Position numbers and translations under genes: made by a program. DNA of 64,000 nt from Dactylorhiza incarnata (lineage: Eukaryota; Streptophyta; Magnoliopsida; Asparagales; Orchidaceae). Below the pieces are notes generated by a model, which was not told the DNA's origin, did not search any database, and saw nothing but the letters and a program-made list of their open reading frames with translations. Shown here one piece after another: positions 1 through 9,346 of this stretch. How positions within the stretch are numbered: position 1 is the first letter of the stretch; each line of letters begins with the position of its first letter. Where the stretch lies: positions 3,072,001 through 3,136,000 of the forward strand of contig JAWHQI010000239.1 in assembly GCA_033032865.1 (NCBI GenBank), in the 5' to 3' direction.

Positions 1-1397
1 TATTGATCCTTAGTTTTGCATGATAATATATGATTCATGAAACAACATTCATAAATATTCTAATGATTAATCCATACACTATGTGTTTGTTGGAATTTTA
101 GTATTCTATATAATTTCAAATCACATAGTTATCATGATATTTTAATAACATTGTAAATGTTATACCTAGCATATAAATTTAAGCATAAACTAAGAAGTGA
201 TGCTAGAATTATGAGTTTGAGTGCAATGTTATTATATATGATTTAATGGAGATAATGTTGCATGTAATATGAGAAGATTTCAAATTAATTTTCTTTAGAT
301 CTAGAATGAAATGATTATTCTATTTGATATCATCTTGTTGATATCAAGTTAATTCTTAGATCTAAATATAATGAGATAAATGCAAACAATTTAAATACAT
401 ATCACACACAAAACAAGATATGAAACTATAATATCAATAGCCATCACATATTTCATAATTCCTAAGGTTGATAGTATTAGTTTATTTAAGATGATACTTG
501 TTAGATCATGAATTATGATATATGGTTATAGTGAGTTTTAGCATATGATATTAATAGATCATGGTGGTGATTATATAGTTCATATTCATCATTTTTAATA
601 TTGTGTGACTGCTTGTAAAGTGAATATTATACTACATTTATATAAAGGACAAAAAATGTTTTGGTTATTTTGAATTGTTTTGTAAATTTTCTTTTTGATT
701 TTAATACAAAGTATCTGAAAGTATAAGATAACGATACTTGACATAATTTTTCAGAAAATAATAATTAGAGAAATCGGATTTTTTTTGGAAAATAAGCTAC
801 CACCGGCGTTAGTGATAACGCCTGGCGTTAGCAACTCATGTTTTTTTTTTTACAATTTTGAGTTACAATTTTTGATTTAAAAACACATGGTTTCTTTTAT
901 ATCATTTGATTCCGATTTTTCTTGATTATGATTTTTCAATATAGGGGCTATCATATGCAACAAAAAAATTAGACAAATATACAATAAGTTGTGCATTTAA
1001 TATTTGTAGCATAAGATCCCTAAAAGTCTATTTAAATCCAATTTTGAAAGTAATATCATTAGTCTTGATAATACCATTTAACAAATTTAGCATTCAATTT
1101 ATAATGATAATATAAGACATTTATTGGCAATGGATTTAAAAAGGATAAAACATATAAAAAATGATAGATATGTCGTTTTTAAAAACATATGACTTTATGT
1201 TCAATTTTAATTCAATTTGATTTGTTAAATATTAGGCTTAAAATGTATAAGTCATATCTCATGAAATATAAAGTAACCAAAAACATTTTGGATCAAAAAT
1301 ACAAAATAAACAAAAGAAAAAGATATAAAGCACATCATGAAGTAGAGTATTGATATTTCATTTTTAATTGTTTCTACTTCATGCAAATGATTGGATA
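1..1397 (-). other. AT-rich remnant, probably post-pol linker of copia A-minus
   Basis: No coding region is visible. The stretch is AT-rich. At about 795-835 it holds the GCGTTA/TAACGC..GGCGTTAG inverted motif that resembles the TACCGC/GCGGTA palindromes of the family A LTRs. Read on the minus strand, the sequence after that motif has the same A-rich character, with scattered similar words, as the stretch after the RNase H frame of A-plus (28320-28700). I infer that pol was deleted and gag was joined to the post-pol linker near 1380. The left end of the element lies outside the window. Confidence 0.4.
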
Positions 1398-2519
1398 CTA
1401 ATGAATGAGAGATTTAGGTATCCAAAGGGGACCAAGTGGGATGGTTCCTTTGGGTACCCAAATACATCGTGGTGGCTTTTCGAAAGATAATGATGAATGG
1501 GCTTTTTTAATAAAAGATGATATGTCATTTTTCTTTATGGGTCTCCATTCATATATTGGTTGTTTATCACTTAAATTCATATTATGATTATTTGACATCT
1601 TTTTGTGATGATAGTTGTTTGAAAAATAATTCATTTGAGATTTATGTTTATTCAAATTATTTTTCAAAATAGCTTGATGTTGATAATCATCATGAATTTT
1701 ATTATATGGATTCTTTGAATGTTTATAAGAGTGATTGTCTTTCTTTAGAAGTGATTGTTGAAAGAGTGGGTTACAATATGTTTTAAAAGATTGATTCTTA
1801 TTTTGATGATTTTCATTTCCACTCTTTCTTATAGACATACTCTTATAATATGAAGGATAATATTTTGTAGTTTGATTTTCATGAAAATGAGTTTTTAAAT
1901 TTGAGTCATGATTGAAAATATATTGAGACTTATAATAGTGACTCTTAAGAATTTTGTGAGGGTCATAATTCTTTTTGAAACTGAACTCCTTTTGAGTTGA
2001 TGTATGAAAATGATCCTTTTTAGAAATGATTTTGTAAGTTAATTTATCTTTGTTATTCAAAATCTTATGATGAAAGTCATTACTAGAAATTAGAACTTTT
2101 TCAACAAAAGATTTTAATTGTCTTAACTTACAAGTTAAAGCATCATTTTCAATTATCAATTTTTTAGTATGCTTTTTAGAAACTAAGAGCCCTTTTTCAA
2201 TATCCTTGAATTTTTCTTTTAATAGATTGCAATCTAAACAAGGAGTAGGAATTTTAACTAAAGATTATGAAAGTGAATTTAACACATCAATAATTGATTC
2301 TACTTTATCGTTTGCTTTTAAAGATTTATTTTCTAAACGTAATTTGGAATTAGTAATTTTCAACTTTAAAATTTTACGTTTAGCTATTTTAAGCATACGA
2401 GATGTAGAAATAGAATTTGTTACAAAAAGAGAAGTTTTTGATTTTCTTACATTGCTATGGGATGAGACAAGATTTGAACCAAGGGTTCCTTTGACATCTT
2501 CTTCGCATTCCTCTTCCAA
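1398..2519 (-). pseudogene. Copia gag C-terminal/linker region (A-minus), broken
   Basis: Two minus-strand open stretches (2265-2519 and 1398-2159) follow the gag start at 3077. The first is Lys/Leu-rich with heptad-like spacing, so probably coiled coil. The second is very rich in His, Asn, Lys and Tyr and contains a WVPKG motif (1430-1445). The same IWVPK motif lies between the zinc knuckle and protease in A-plus (about 25063-25080), as is known for plant Sirevirus-type copia gag-pol. Protease, integrase and RT are missing after it. A frame change separates the two pieces, so no full gag can be made. It should be read as the 3' part of the gag at 2565-3077. Confidence 0.6.
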
Positions 2520-2564
2520 AGTTGAATTTTTGTCTTCTCATTTGCTTGATGTGTTGCCAACAAA

Positions 2565-3077
2565 TTAGTCTAATATTGTTTCTCTCTTTGATTGATCTTC
2601 CTCCAAGAATGAGTCCTCATCGATTTCTTCTCTTGGATCCATAAGGAATTCCTCGTCGATTTCTCTCTTAGATTTATCTTCCTCCAAGAATGAGTCCTTG
2701 TCGATTTCTACTCTTGGATCCATAAGGAATTCCGCTTGTTCATCATCTCTGGAAGGAAGACTATAAGTATTCTCAAGAAATTTCCAAACTTCATAAGCAG
2801 TAGGAAATGTATAAATAAGTTTGAAAATATTTTGATCTAATGCACAATATAGACTATTCATTGATTTGGCATTTAAAAACATTTCATTTCTATTAAGAAT
2901 ACTTGGGGGCATTTTAATTGTAATATTCCACACTTTAATATCCAAAGATTTAAGAAATTTTTCCATAAGAATTTTCCACCCATTATAATTTTTGCCTTCA
3001 AATAAAGGCGGTGCCAAGGATTTTTCATTTATAAGAAAATTTCCCCCATTAGTAGAGGCGAGATCATGAGACGCCAT
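2565..3077 (-). pseudogene. Copia gag N-terminal region (A-minus)
   Basis: The ATG at 3077 lies just downstream of the tRNA-Met primer site and opens with MASHDLAST, followed by a PPLFEGKNYNGWK motif typical of the N-terminus of plant copia gag (DUF4219/UBN2-type). Gag would form the virus-like particle. The tail, about residues 115-165, is an imperfect internal duplication of a 'EFLMDPR..EIDxDSFLEED.SKRE' block, encoded at about 2585-2735. The frame stops at 2565 and gag continues in other frames towards 1398. Family A-plus has the equivalent gag at 20465. Confidence is high for family and moderate for exact ends. Confidence 0.75.
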
Positions 3078-3111
3078 TATTCCTGGTTTTTAAACCGTTT
3101 GGAATAACCTT

Positions 3112-3123
3112 GCTCTGATACCA
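3112..3123 (-). other. Primer binding site of copia A-minus
   Basis: On the minus strand the LTR end CCAACA (3126) is followed by TGGTATCAGAGC, the standard complement of the 3' end of plant initiator tRNA-Met used to prime minus-strand DNA synthesis. The next bases, AAGGTTATTCC, nearly match those after the A-plus site at 20418, supporting one family. Confidence 0.9.
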
Positions 3124-3125
3124 CT

Positions 3126-4341
3126 TGTTGGATCGATAGGCGCCCTTGGAGGGGGGGGGGGTGAATAAGGGAATAAAATTCTTCCTTATAATTTTATGAA
3201 AATTACTAAATTGTTTTATAATATGAAAAAGGCAAAATAACCATTTAGGTAATTTGTGAGAATATCATAATAACCAAGTTTAGAAACAAGTACTAAATTG
3301 TTTTATGATGAAAGAGATTGAACTAAACAATTTAGATAAAGTAATTAGAATTGAAAACTTAGTTACCACTATTTTAGAGATAACGCCAAAGGAGAGAAAT
3401 CAAGTAAACACAAATAGAGACATGATTGTATTTATATAAAAAGGTGTTTACATAAATTTGATTTCAATATCGCTAGAAATCGGAGGCGTATAAAAGTAAA
3501 TATCATTTCCTTTTCTATACCGACTTGTATCCCCACAAACCAGTTGGCTTTAGCCAATCCTTCCCCAGATATGTCCTCAAGCCGCTCTAGCCAATCCTTC
3601 CCCGGATATGGCCTCGAATCACCCCTAGATCTAATCACCTAGAACTAGTCGCCAACACAAGGCGAATTACACCCTAAGTCCTACCCAGACCTAGTCACCA
3701 ACACAAGGCGAATTCTTTAAACGGTTACAAAAATATATGGAATGATAATAATGTTAACAATAATAAAAACTCCCTATATGAGATCTTCTAAAGTTGGACA
3801 TGAAGGATTGCTGTAATATGAGCGAGGTCGAAGCGATCGTCCTTCGGATGTAGCGTGATGTAGTCCTCCTCCAGAATTCTCCTTAAGCTTTTTGTGGGAG
3901 ATCTATCTTCGGCAGCATAACATCTATTGAATTGTGGCACAAGCAATCTCTCTGGGATGGATAGCCAAAACGAGAAGCAAAGCTCCAATTTATAGAACTT
4001 CTCGCAAGCGCCTGCGGTAGCATTCGTGTGGAGCAGTTGTGAAACCATCGGCGGCGTGGCGCTGTGCACGAACTTGAGATAGCGCCAGGCGGTAGCATTT
4101 GTGTGGAGAGATTGCGAAACCGTCGGCGGCGTGGCGCTGTGCACGAACTCGATCTAGTGCCAGGGGGTATCACTAGTGCTGGCGGTAGTGCATTCTTCCA
4201 GCTGTTGATTTCATGTTGCCTTCTACCTGTGGAGTATTGCACCTATAGTTCCTGCACACTATAAACACACGACAAGGAAGATCAAATAAAATATGGGATT
4301 TGTTATTCTCAAACAAAGGGATTTGACACACATGTCCAACA
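3126..4341 (-). repeat. LTR of copia A-minus (5' LTR)
   Basis: On the minus strand the LTR starts TGTTGGACATG at 4341 and ends ..CCAACA at 3126, next to the PBS. Its first ~150 bases align with the start of the A-plus LTR at 19042 (shared 'tttgag.ataa.aaatccca' and 'tgtttatagtgtgcag' words). Family palindromes such as CTGGCGGTAGT and GCCAGGCGGTAG lie at about 4010-4200. A C-run after TTATTCAC near the 3' end (3149-3160 on the plus strand as G) is shared with the A-plus, B and C LTRs. The insertion cut the ORF at 4342. Confidence 0.85.
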
Positions 4342-5079
4342 ATACCATCATCTTCAAAACCAACTCAGCTCCTTCCATCACGTATTCCACCTGTCCAAGC
4401 ACCTGACTTCATAGGAAGACCTCCTTATAGGGGGAGAGGTCAGGGAAGAACTTTCAGAGGAAGTTATGGAAGAAGTATACCAATCTGGGAAAGGTATACA
4501 AAAGAGCATAGAAAAATGAACAAAAAAGATAGATCCTATAACAAAACCTATGAGAAGATAGAGATGCCTGAAGACAACTGGAAGGAATATAATGATCCAA
4601 AGCAGGATGAAGCCCTGGATGAGTGTAGAAGTACAGATCAAGATGATTATGAAGCAGCTCAAAGGGAACATGAGGAAAAGGGAAGATTGTTCATAGAATG
4701 GCTGAAAAGGGGCAAAGTGGATGTAGAGAAAGAACAATTAGAAGAGACATTCAAAATTCCCAGAACTCTGTTCAATCTCTCCAAATATGTTGCAAACAAT
4801 CCTCAATCTAATTTCAAAGATGAGAAAGGTCAACAAGGTAAAAAGGGTCTTGGAGTCAGTCAAAACTTAGAAGATCTTCCATATCAAAAGAAAAGAAAGA
4901 TCACCTTCAAAACAACTCCAGTTGCAGATATTCCTAGGTCAACATTTATAGTACCAGATCCTGATGCCGAGGATATAGATCTAGATGAAATTAATCTGCT
5001 AACAGCCAAAGTTATCAGTATGGTATCAAAGCTTAGTAATGTATATCCTAAAATAGAAGTTGATTTGGAAAACTTTTAA
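4342..5079 (+). pseudogene. Orphan ORF interrupted by A-minus LTR; function unknown
   Basis: From the ATG at 4516 a 187-residue frame runs to 5079, and the same frame is open back to the LTR edge at 4342, so the visible part is the C-terminal end of a longer protein split by the A-minus insertion. The upstream part has an Arg/Gly/Ser tract (RGRGQGRTFRGSYGR) of the kind found in nucleic-acid-binding proteins. The rest is acidic and Lys-rich (MPEDNW.., a DPDAEDIDLDE patch near the end). I do not recognise a family. It lies ~330 bases before a polypurine tract and LTR, so it is probably the 3'-terminal ORF (gag-like or accessory) of a family B element. Confidence 0.5.
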
Positions 5080-5407
5080 AAGGGCATGAGAAAATCTAGT
5101 GGAATCCAGAGAAAGCAATCCCAGCAAATTTCAAATATGTGGAGAGAAAGTCCAGAAAAATCTTTGAGGCCTTGACAAATTTTCTCAAGAAGAAAAAGTG
5201 AATCATGTCTAGGATAAACTAATTCTGGTAAACACTGAGTTATACCAATCAGTTACTTTTTATTATTATATGGCATGTGCTTTTGTTTTATCATATCATA
5301 TTGTCTATAAATGTCTTGTTTGTATTTGTATTTGTATTTATGTCAAAGTTTGTGTAAAATCACTTTAAAACAAACAGTAAAATTTGTTAAGATAAATAGG
5401 GGGAGAT
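5080..5407 (+). other. 3' untranslated tail and polypurine tract of a family B element
   Basis: Non-coding tail ending in AAATAGGGGGAGA (5395-5407), a polypurine tract directly before LTR start TGTTGGG. The tail 'gtaaaatttgtt.aagataaat' matches the tail before the second family B LTR (11215-11245). Confidence 0.75.
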
Positions 5408-5584
5408 TGTTGGGAAAACCCCTTTTGATTTAACTTAACAAATTAACTATAAGTGATTTTACTTCTTAGGTTTATTACCCACATTGTATAGTAAGGATAA
5501 TATGGTCATTACATGTTTTCAGATGTCACACTCAACTTAGAGTGTCAAGACCAAGTTAAGACAAGCTTAAATTCAGTTAAGTTA

Positions 5585-5960
5585 AGACTTGCGTCGAATA
5601 CAAGTCGACGCAACTTTGACTTGATATTTACGCAACTCTGAGTTGATGTCGAAGCAGATCATTCAGCCTATCAAAGTATAAGTCAAGTCGACGGAATGTT
5701 GAAAGGGACTTGATGCAGAAGATAGAGCTTGTCGAAGCCATCTAACAAGTCAACGCAACATCGACTATAATTCAATGCAGAAGTTAAGAGATCAAGTACA
5801 ATGTATCAACTCGACGGGTGCGTCGATAAGGTATCGACTTAACGTCGACATCTGAGTTCAGCCAAAGCTAAGAATAAAGTCGAAGCTACGTCGATAAGAA
5901 CTTAGAGGTGTGTCGACACGAAGATTGATAAAGTCGACGCAGCATCGAATACAGTTAGAA
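5585..5960. repeat. GTCGAC/GCGTCGA palindrome cluster in B LTR
   Basis: About a dozen copies of short inverted words built on TCGA, including GCGTCGAATACAAGTCGACG, AAGTCGACGG, GTCGACACG and AAGTCGACGCAGC. They recur in the second LTR (11430-11800) and upstream of the env-like ORF (7085-7410). Confidence 0.8.
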
Positions 5961-6585
5961 AAAGGAAGCTTTTCCAGCAGTCCTTTTGGGACCTTTTTAG
6001 AAGGACCACCAGGATAGAGACAGTTCTCCAACGGCTCGTTTGTTTCCAAGAATATAATGAAGCATTCTTGGACACAACAAATCACTTTTGGAAGCAATTC
6101 AAAATGGATTGACGGGTCAAGAACAAAAAAAGAAAGGAAATTGGGTGAATTCCTTTTCAGGACAAGCCAAGTGGAGAAAGGTTTTTGAAAATACAATCAT
6201 ACACAATAAGGATGCAAAAAGAGGAGAAGAGGAAAAAAACAATTATTACATCATTCTGGCTGTCGATTAGGGTCTTCATCTTCTTCCTCCTAAAACCCTA
6301 AAAGACATATTTACAGAAGATCACTCTCTGCAAAGGAACATAATCTGCTGCTTCTTCTTCATTATCATACAACAACAGAACAACAACTAGTGCTGAGAGA
6401 AAAAGGATCAAGAAAACAACCCTTGCAAATCATCACTATCATAAGCAAGGGTTCATCAAATCAGATCTAGTGAAAGAAAGCTAAAAGCATCAACAAAGCT
6501 TCTGAAGAATTCTGAGAACAAAATTCTCTCCTTCTCCTTCTCACTTTCTTCTTTTTATTTCCTTCACTTGTACAGAGTTTTAAGA

Positions 6586-6765
6586 AATCCTCTTCCAAAG
6601 GATTCAGTGGTTCAAGATCTTCTTATCAAAAGATCTGAGTGGTTCAAAATCTCTTTATCAAAAGATCTGAGTGGTTCAAGATCTCCTTATCAAAAGATCT
6701 TTGGTTCTAAGAGTCTCCTTATCAAAAGACTCAGGCACAAGTTGTGCAATCCTACCAAGGAGGTA
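6586..6765 (+). repeat. Tandem covarying hairpin array in B LTR
   Basis: Seven consecutive small inverted repeats separated by 'agtggttc'-like linkers: AATCC/GGATT (6586-6604), AGATCT/AGATCT (6615-6636 and 6679-6700, with one mismatched copy at 6647-6668), GAGTCT/AGACTC (6711-6732), GCACAA/TTGTGC (6735-6747) and CTAC/GTAG (about 6753-6765). Loops in the middle units are nearly constant (CCTTATCAAA) while the stems change together. The second LTR has the same arrangement. Confidence 0.75.
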
Positions 6766-7015
6766 GAAGAGAGGACTACCCACATTTTTGGGAACCTCTA
6801 TAAAAATCTTGTGTCTTCTGTGTTGTGCATTTTCTGTGGTGTCCTATTTATAGCTTGTTGTTTTCCTGCTTTATGTTTAAATCACTTATTTATTCTATTT
6901 GGGTATTGTTCAGTGCATAATACCTTAGTATTTTTATTATATACATAGTTAGGGTAATAAAATTTAATTCTCTATTCACCCCCCCACCCTCTAAAGAATT
7001 CTCAGAGGCATACTG

Positions 7016-7540
7016 TGCACTTTCAATTTCAATTAACACCATTGCTGGGAAAACCAGTAGAAATTTTCGACAGAAATACAACTGTATATTCCGAGTTGCG
7101 TCGAATAGATTTCGACGCACGTCAATTTCTACTTGACACCAGGTTCGAGAGTCACCTGAAGTTGAGCACTCGAATTGCAATCGACGCAGCGTCGAAGTCA
7201 TGTCAACGCATGCGTCGACTTATTAGTCGCTGTATAAATTTGAAGTCACATCGATTATAATTTAACGTAACGTCAACATGTCATGCACATGCAGTTTCGC
7301 TTCTGGAAGCTACTTCGACATGTTTTGGCATGATAAATATCAATCCTTTTCGACGTTGCTTCAAATACAACCCTCAGATGCGACGAATCATCTTCTTTTA
7401 AGCAACTTTGATGTCGAATTTGTTACGCCTTCGAATTCTCTCTTTCTTGCTCTCGTGCTTTCTTTCTATCCAACTCTCTTGCGTTCCTTCTCTTCTCTCT
7501 CTCTCTCTCTTCTCTTTGCAGGTACATTACTACAGATTCT
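7016..7540 (+). promoter_or_regulatory. Leader of the family B env-like ORF, with palindromes and a possible 3' splice site
   Basis: No gag or pol lies between the LTR end and this leader. Family B palindromes (TTGCGTCGAATAG, TTTCGACGCACG, AATCGACGCAGCGTCGAAG, ATGCGTCGAC and others) fill 7085-7410. A CT-rich tract at 7455-7518 ends in TTTGCAG/GT at 7516-7524, 19 bases before the ATG at 7541, which looks like a plant 3' splice site. Use of that site is inference. Confidence 0.5.
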
Positions 7541-9325
7541 ATGGCACCTCCTAAGGTGAATTCTGGATTCGATGTGGATTTTGAGTCCTTCAATGAAACA
7601 TCTAACAACTTCAAGGCAATTTATGGACTATTTCACACTGCTGGGTTGAAAAAGTTGATCTCCACTAGGTTCAAGATATATGATGTTGAACTAACAAAGT
7701 TTAAAGATAACATCCATATTGGAGATGATGGATCAATCACTGGACGAATATCTGAGAATGACATCAACATTACAGAGGAGATGTTATGTCAAACTTTTGA
7801 TCTACTAGCTGGTAGTGATTATGATGAACTATCAGAGGAATAGACGAGTAAGGCATTACAGATAATGCATTTTAGAAAGAAAAAGACCATCAATCTGAAA
7901 AAGAATGATGTTTGTGAAGAATATAGATTCTTGGCAGATATAGTGGGAAAGGTGCTGCTATGCAAAATATCAGCACATGATGTCATCCCCAAACAACAAA
8001 TTCAGATAATGGGAATTCTAGTTCTAAATAAGAGAGTCAACTGGGAAAATGTATCTTGAAGCAAATAGGACATAAGTATGCACATAAGGAAAATGCATAT
8101 ATGAGAATGATGAGCCAAGTTTTGCTCCATCATTATCCAATGGTCTGTAAATCAAAAGGGGTGTCAATTCCACCAAGTAAAAGAATTAATATTGGAATCT
8201 TTTCTAAATAGACCAGGCAAATTCTATTGCTTGGTCAAGCAACCCCTCTCCTCCTCTTTCAGTTCCTCAAGATATCATTCCAGATGATGCCACTGTTCAA
8301 GACCTCTAGTCCATTCCATGTACTCTAGGTCCAGAATCTACACCATAGATTTCTCTCCAACCACAACAACAACAACCATCCATCACCATCTCTGTTGAAA
8401 ATCTACTAGACATCCATTCTGCCCCACTACCATAATCTCTCCTAACTCCAAAAGACAATCAAGCACAATCCCCTATCTACCAAAATTTCCCAGACTTCAA
8501 TGAATATTCCACATCACTTCCTCTAGTTATCATATCCACACCTCCACATGACACACCTCCTAGAATCCAAAATCTCATAGATATCAATGTTGTTACAACA
8601 AAAATTCCTCCAATTATCATACCACACCTCCAAATGACACATCTCTTATTTCTATCACCCATTCTACACCTAGCTTTGATGCTGAGCAAATAATTAACTA
8701 ATCAGTAGGACTAGTTACTGGTACATTTGCTGATTTGTCGGTGACTCGAGCCAAAAAATTCAACTGAAAGTATTCTCAGATGGAGTCTGAGATACAAGAA
8801 TCAAAATAGACACTCCTGGCACTCAAAACCTTTGTGTCCTCCTCAATGGTGACCAAATCTTTATTAACCTCCCTTGTCAGTAGGGTTCAGAACGGGGAGA
8901 ATATGCATGAGGAGGAGCTGCTTGTTCAAGAAAATGTGGGTGCCCAGGAGAAGGAAAAAGGAACTGCTCAAAGTGCCCCAGATGCTGAAGTTCCTGACCC
9001 CAACAGAACTACTATATTCCAGACAGGAATTGTCCAGGAGGAGCCTCCTGCATTAACCTAGGGGGAGATGTTTGCATCAACTCAGGGGGAGCTCTTCACA
9101 GATTATGAGCAGAGGGAGCCCTTGGCAGAAGTTCAACTCTTGGATGAAGTATCAAAGATTGCTAAGGAGGCTGCTCAGACTGCTGAAAAGGATGCACAAT
9201 CTTAGGGGGAGCCTCCCAAAGAAAATAAAGAAGAAGATGATGAGCCACTGGTTTTTCCACCAAGAAATGTTACACAACATTTTTTTCTCAAAGAAGAGGA
9301 AAACTCCTCCAGAGGAGTAGAATAA
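7541..9325 (+). pseudogene. Env-like/third ORF of a family B copia element, degraded
   Basis: The ATG at 7541 starts MAPPKVNSGFDVDF and runs 100 residues to a TAG at 7841; the same protein continues (7865-8059) with a block LADIVGKVLLC that matches LVDIVSKVLLC in the element C env-like ORF (about 37300-37330). It then decays into stops, with a Pro/Gln-rich middle (8220-8700) and an acidic Glu-rich tail (8834-9325). This globular part followed by a low-complexity Pro and acidic tail is the pattern of the 'putative plant transposon protein' domain found after pol in Sirevirus-like copia elements. Function is unknown; the env label is historical. I see no clear membrane segment. The tail holds three GGGGGAG words (9060, 9083, 9205). 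The Harbinger-like insertion lies just after the last stop. Confidence 0.6.
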
Positions 9326-9346
9326 TACAGGTGAACAATTTCTATA

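Larger units (their letters stand above)
5408..7015 (+). repeat. Family B LTR, first copy
   Basis: The LTR starts TGTTGGGAAAACC at 5408 after a polypurine tract and ends near 7015 (..TACTGTGCACTTT). It aligns along its length with 11246-12892 but is strongly diverged, so the two are not a recent pair. It has three layers: GTCGAC/GCGTCGA palindromes at 5585-5960, a hairpin array at 6586-6765, and the terminal CTCTATTCACCCCCC stretch at 6970-6990. No primer site follows, so this is either a 3' LTR or a 5' LTR whose neighbouring gag-pol was lost. The exact 3' end is uncertain by about 10-20 bases. Confidence 0.75.

Noticed and set aside
6568..6948. A 126-residue repeat-containing reading frame in the first B LTR
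   Set aside because: It is the translation of the hairpin array and the following LTR sequence, not conserved in the second LTR.
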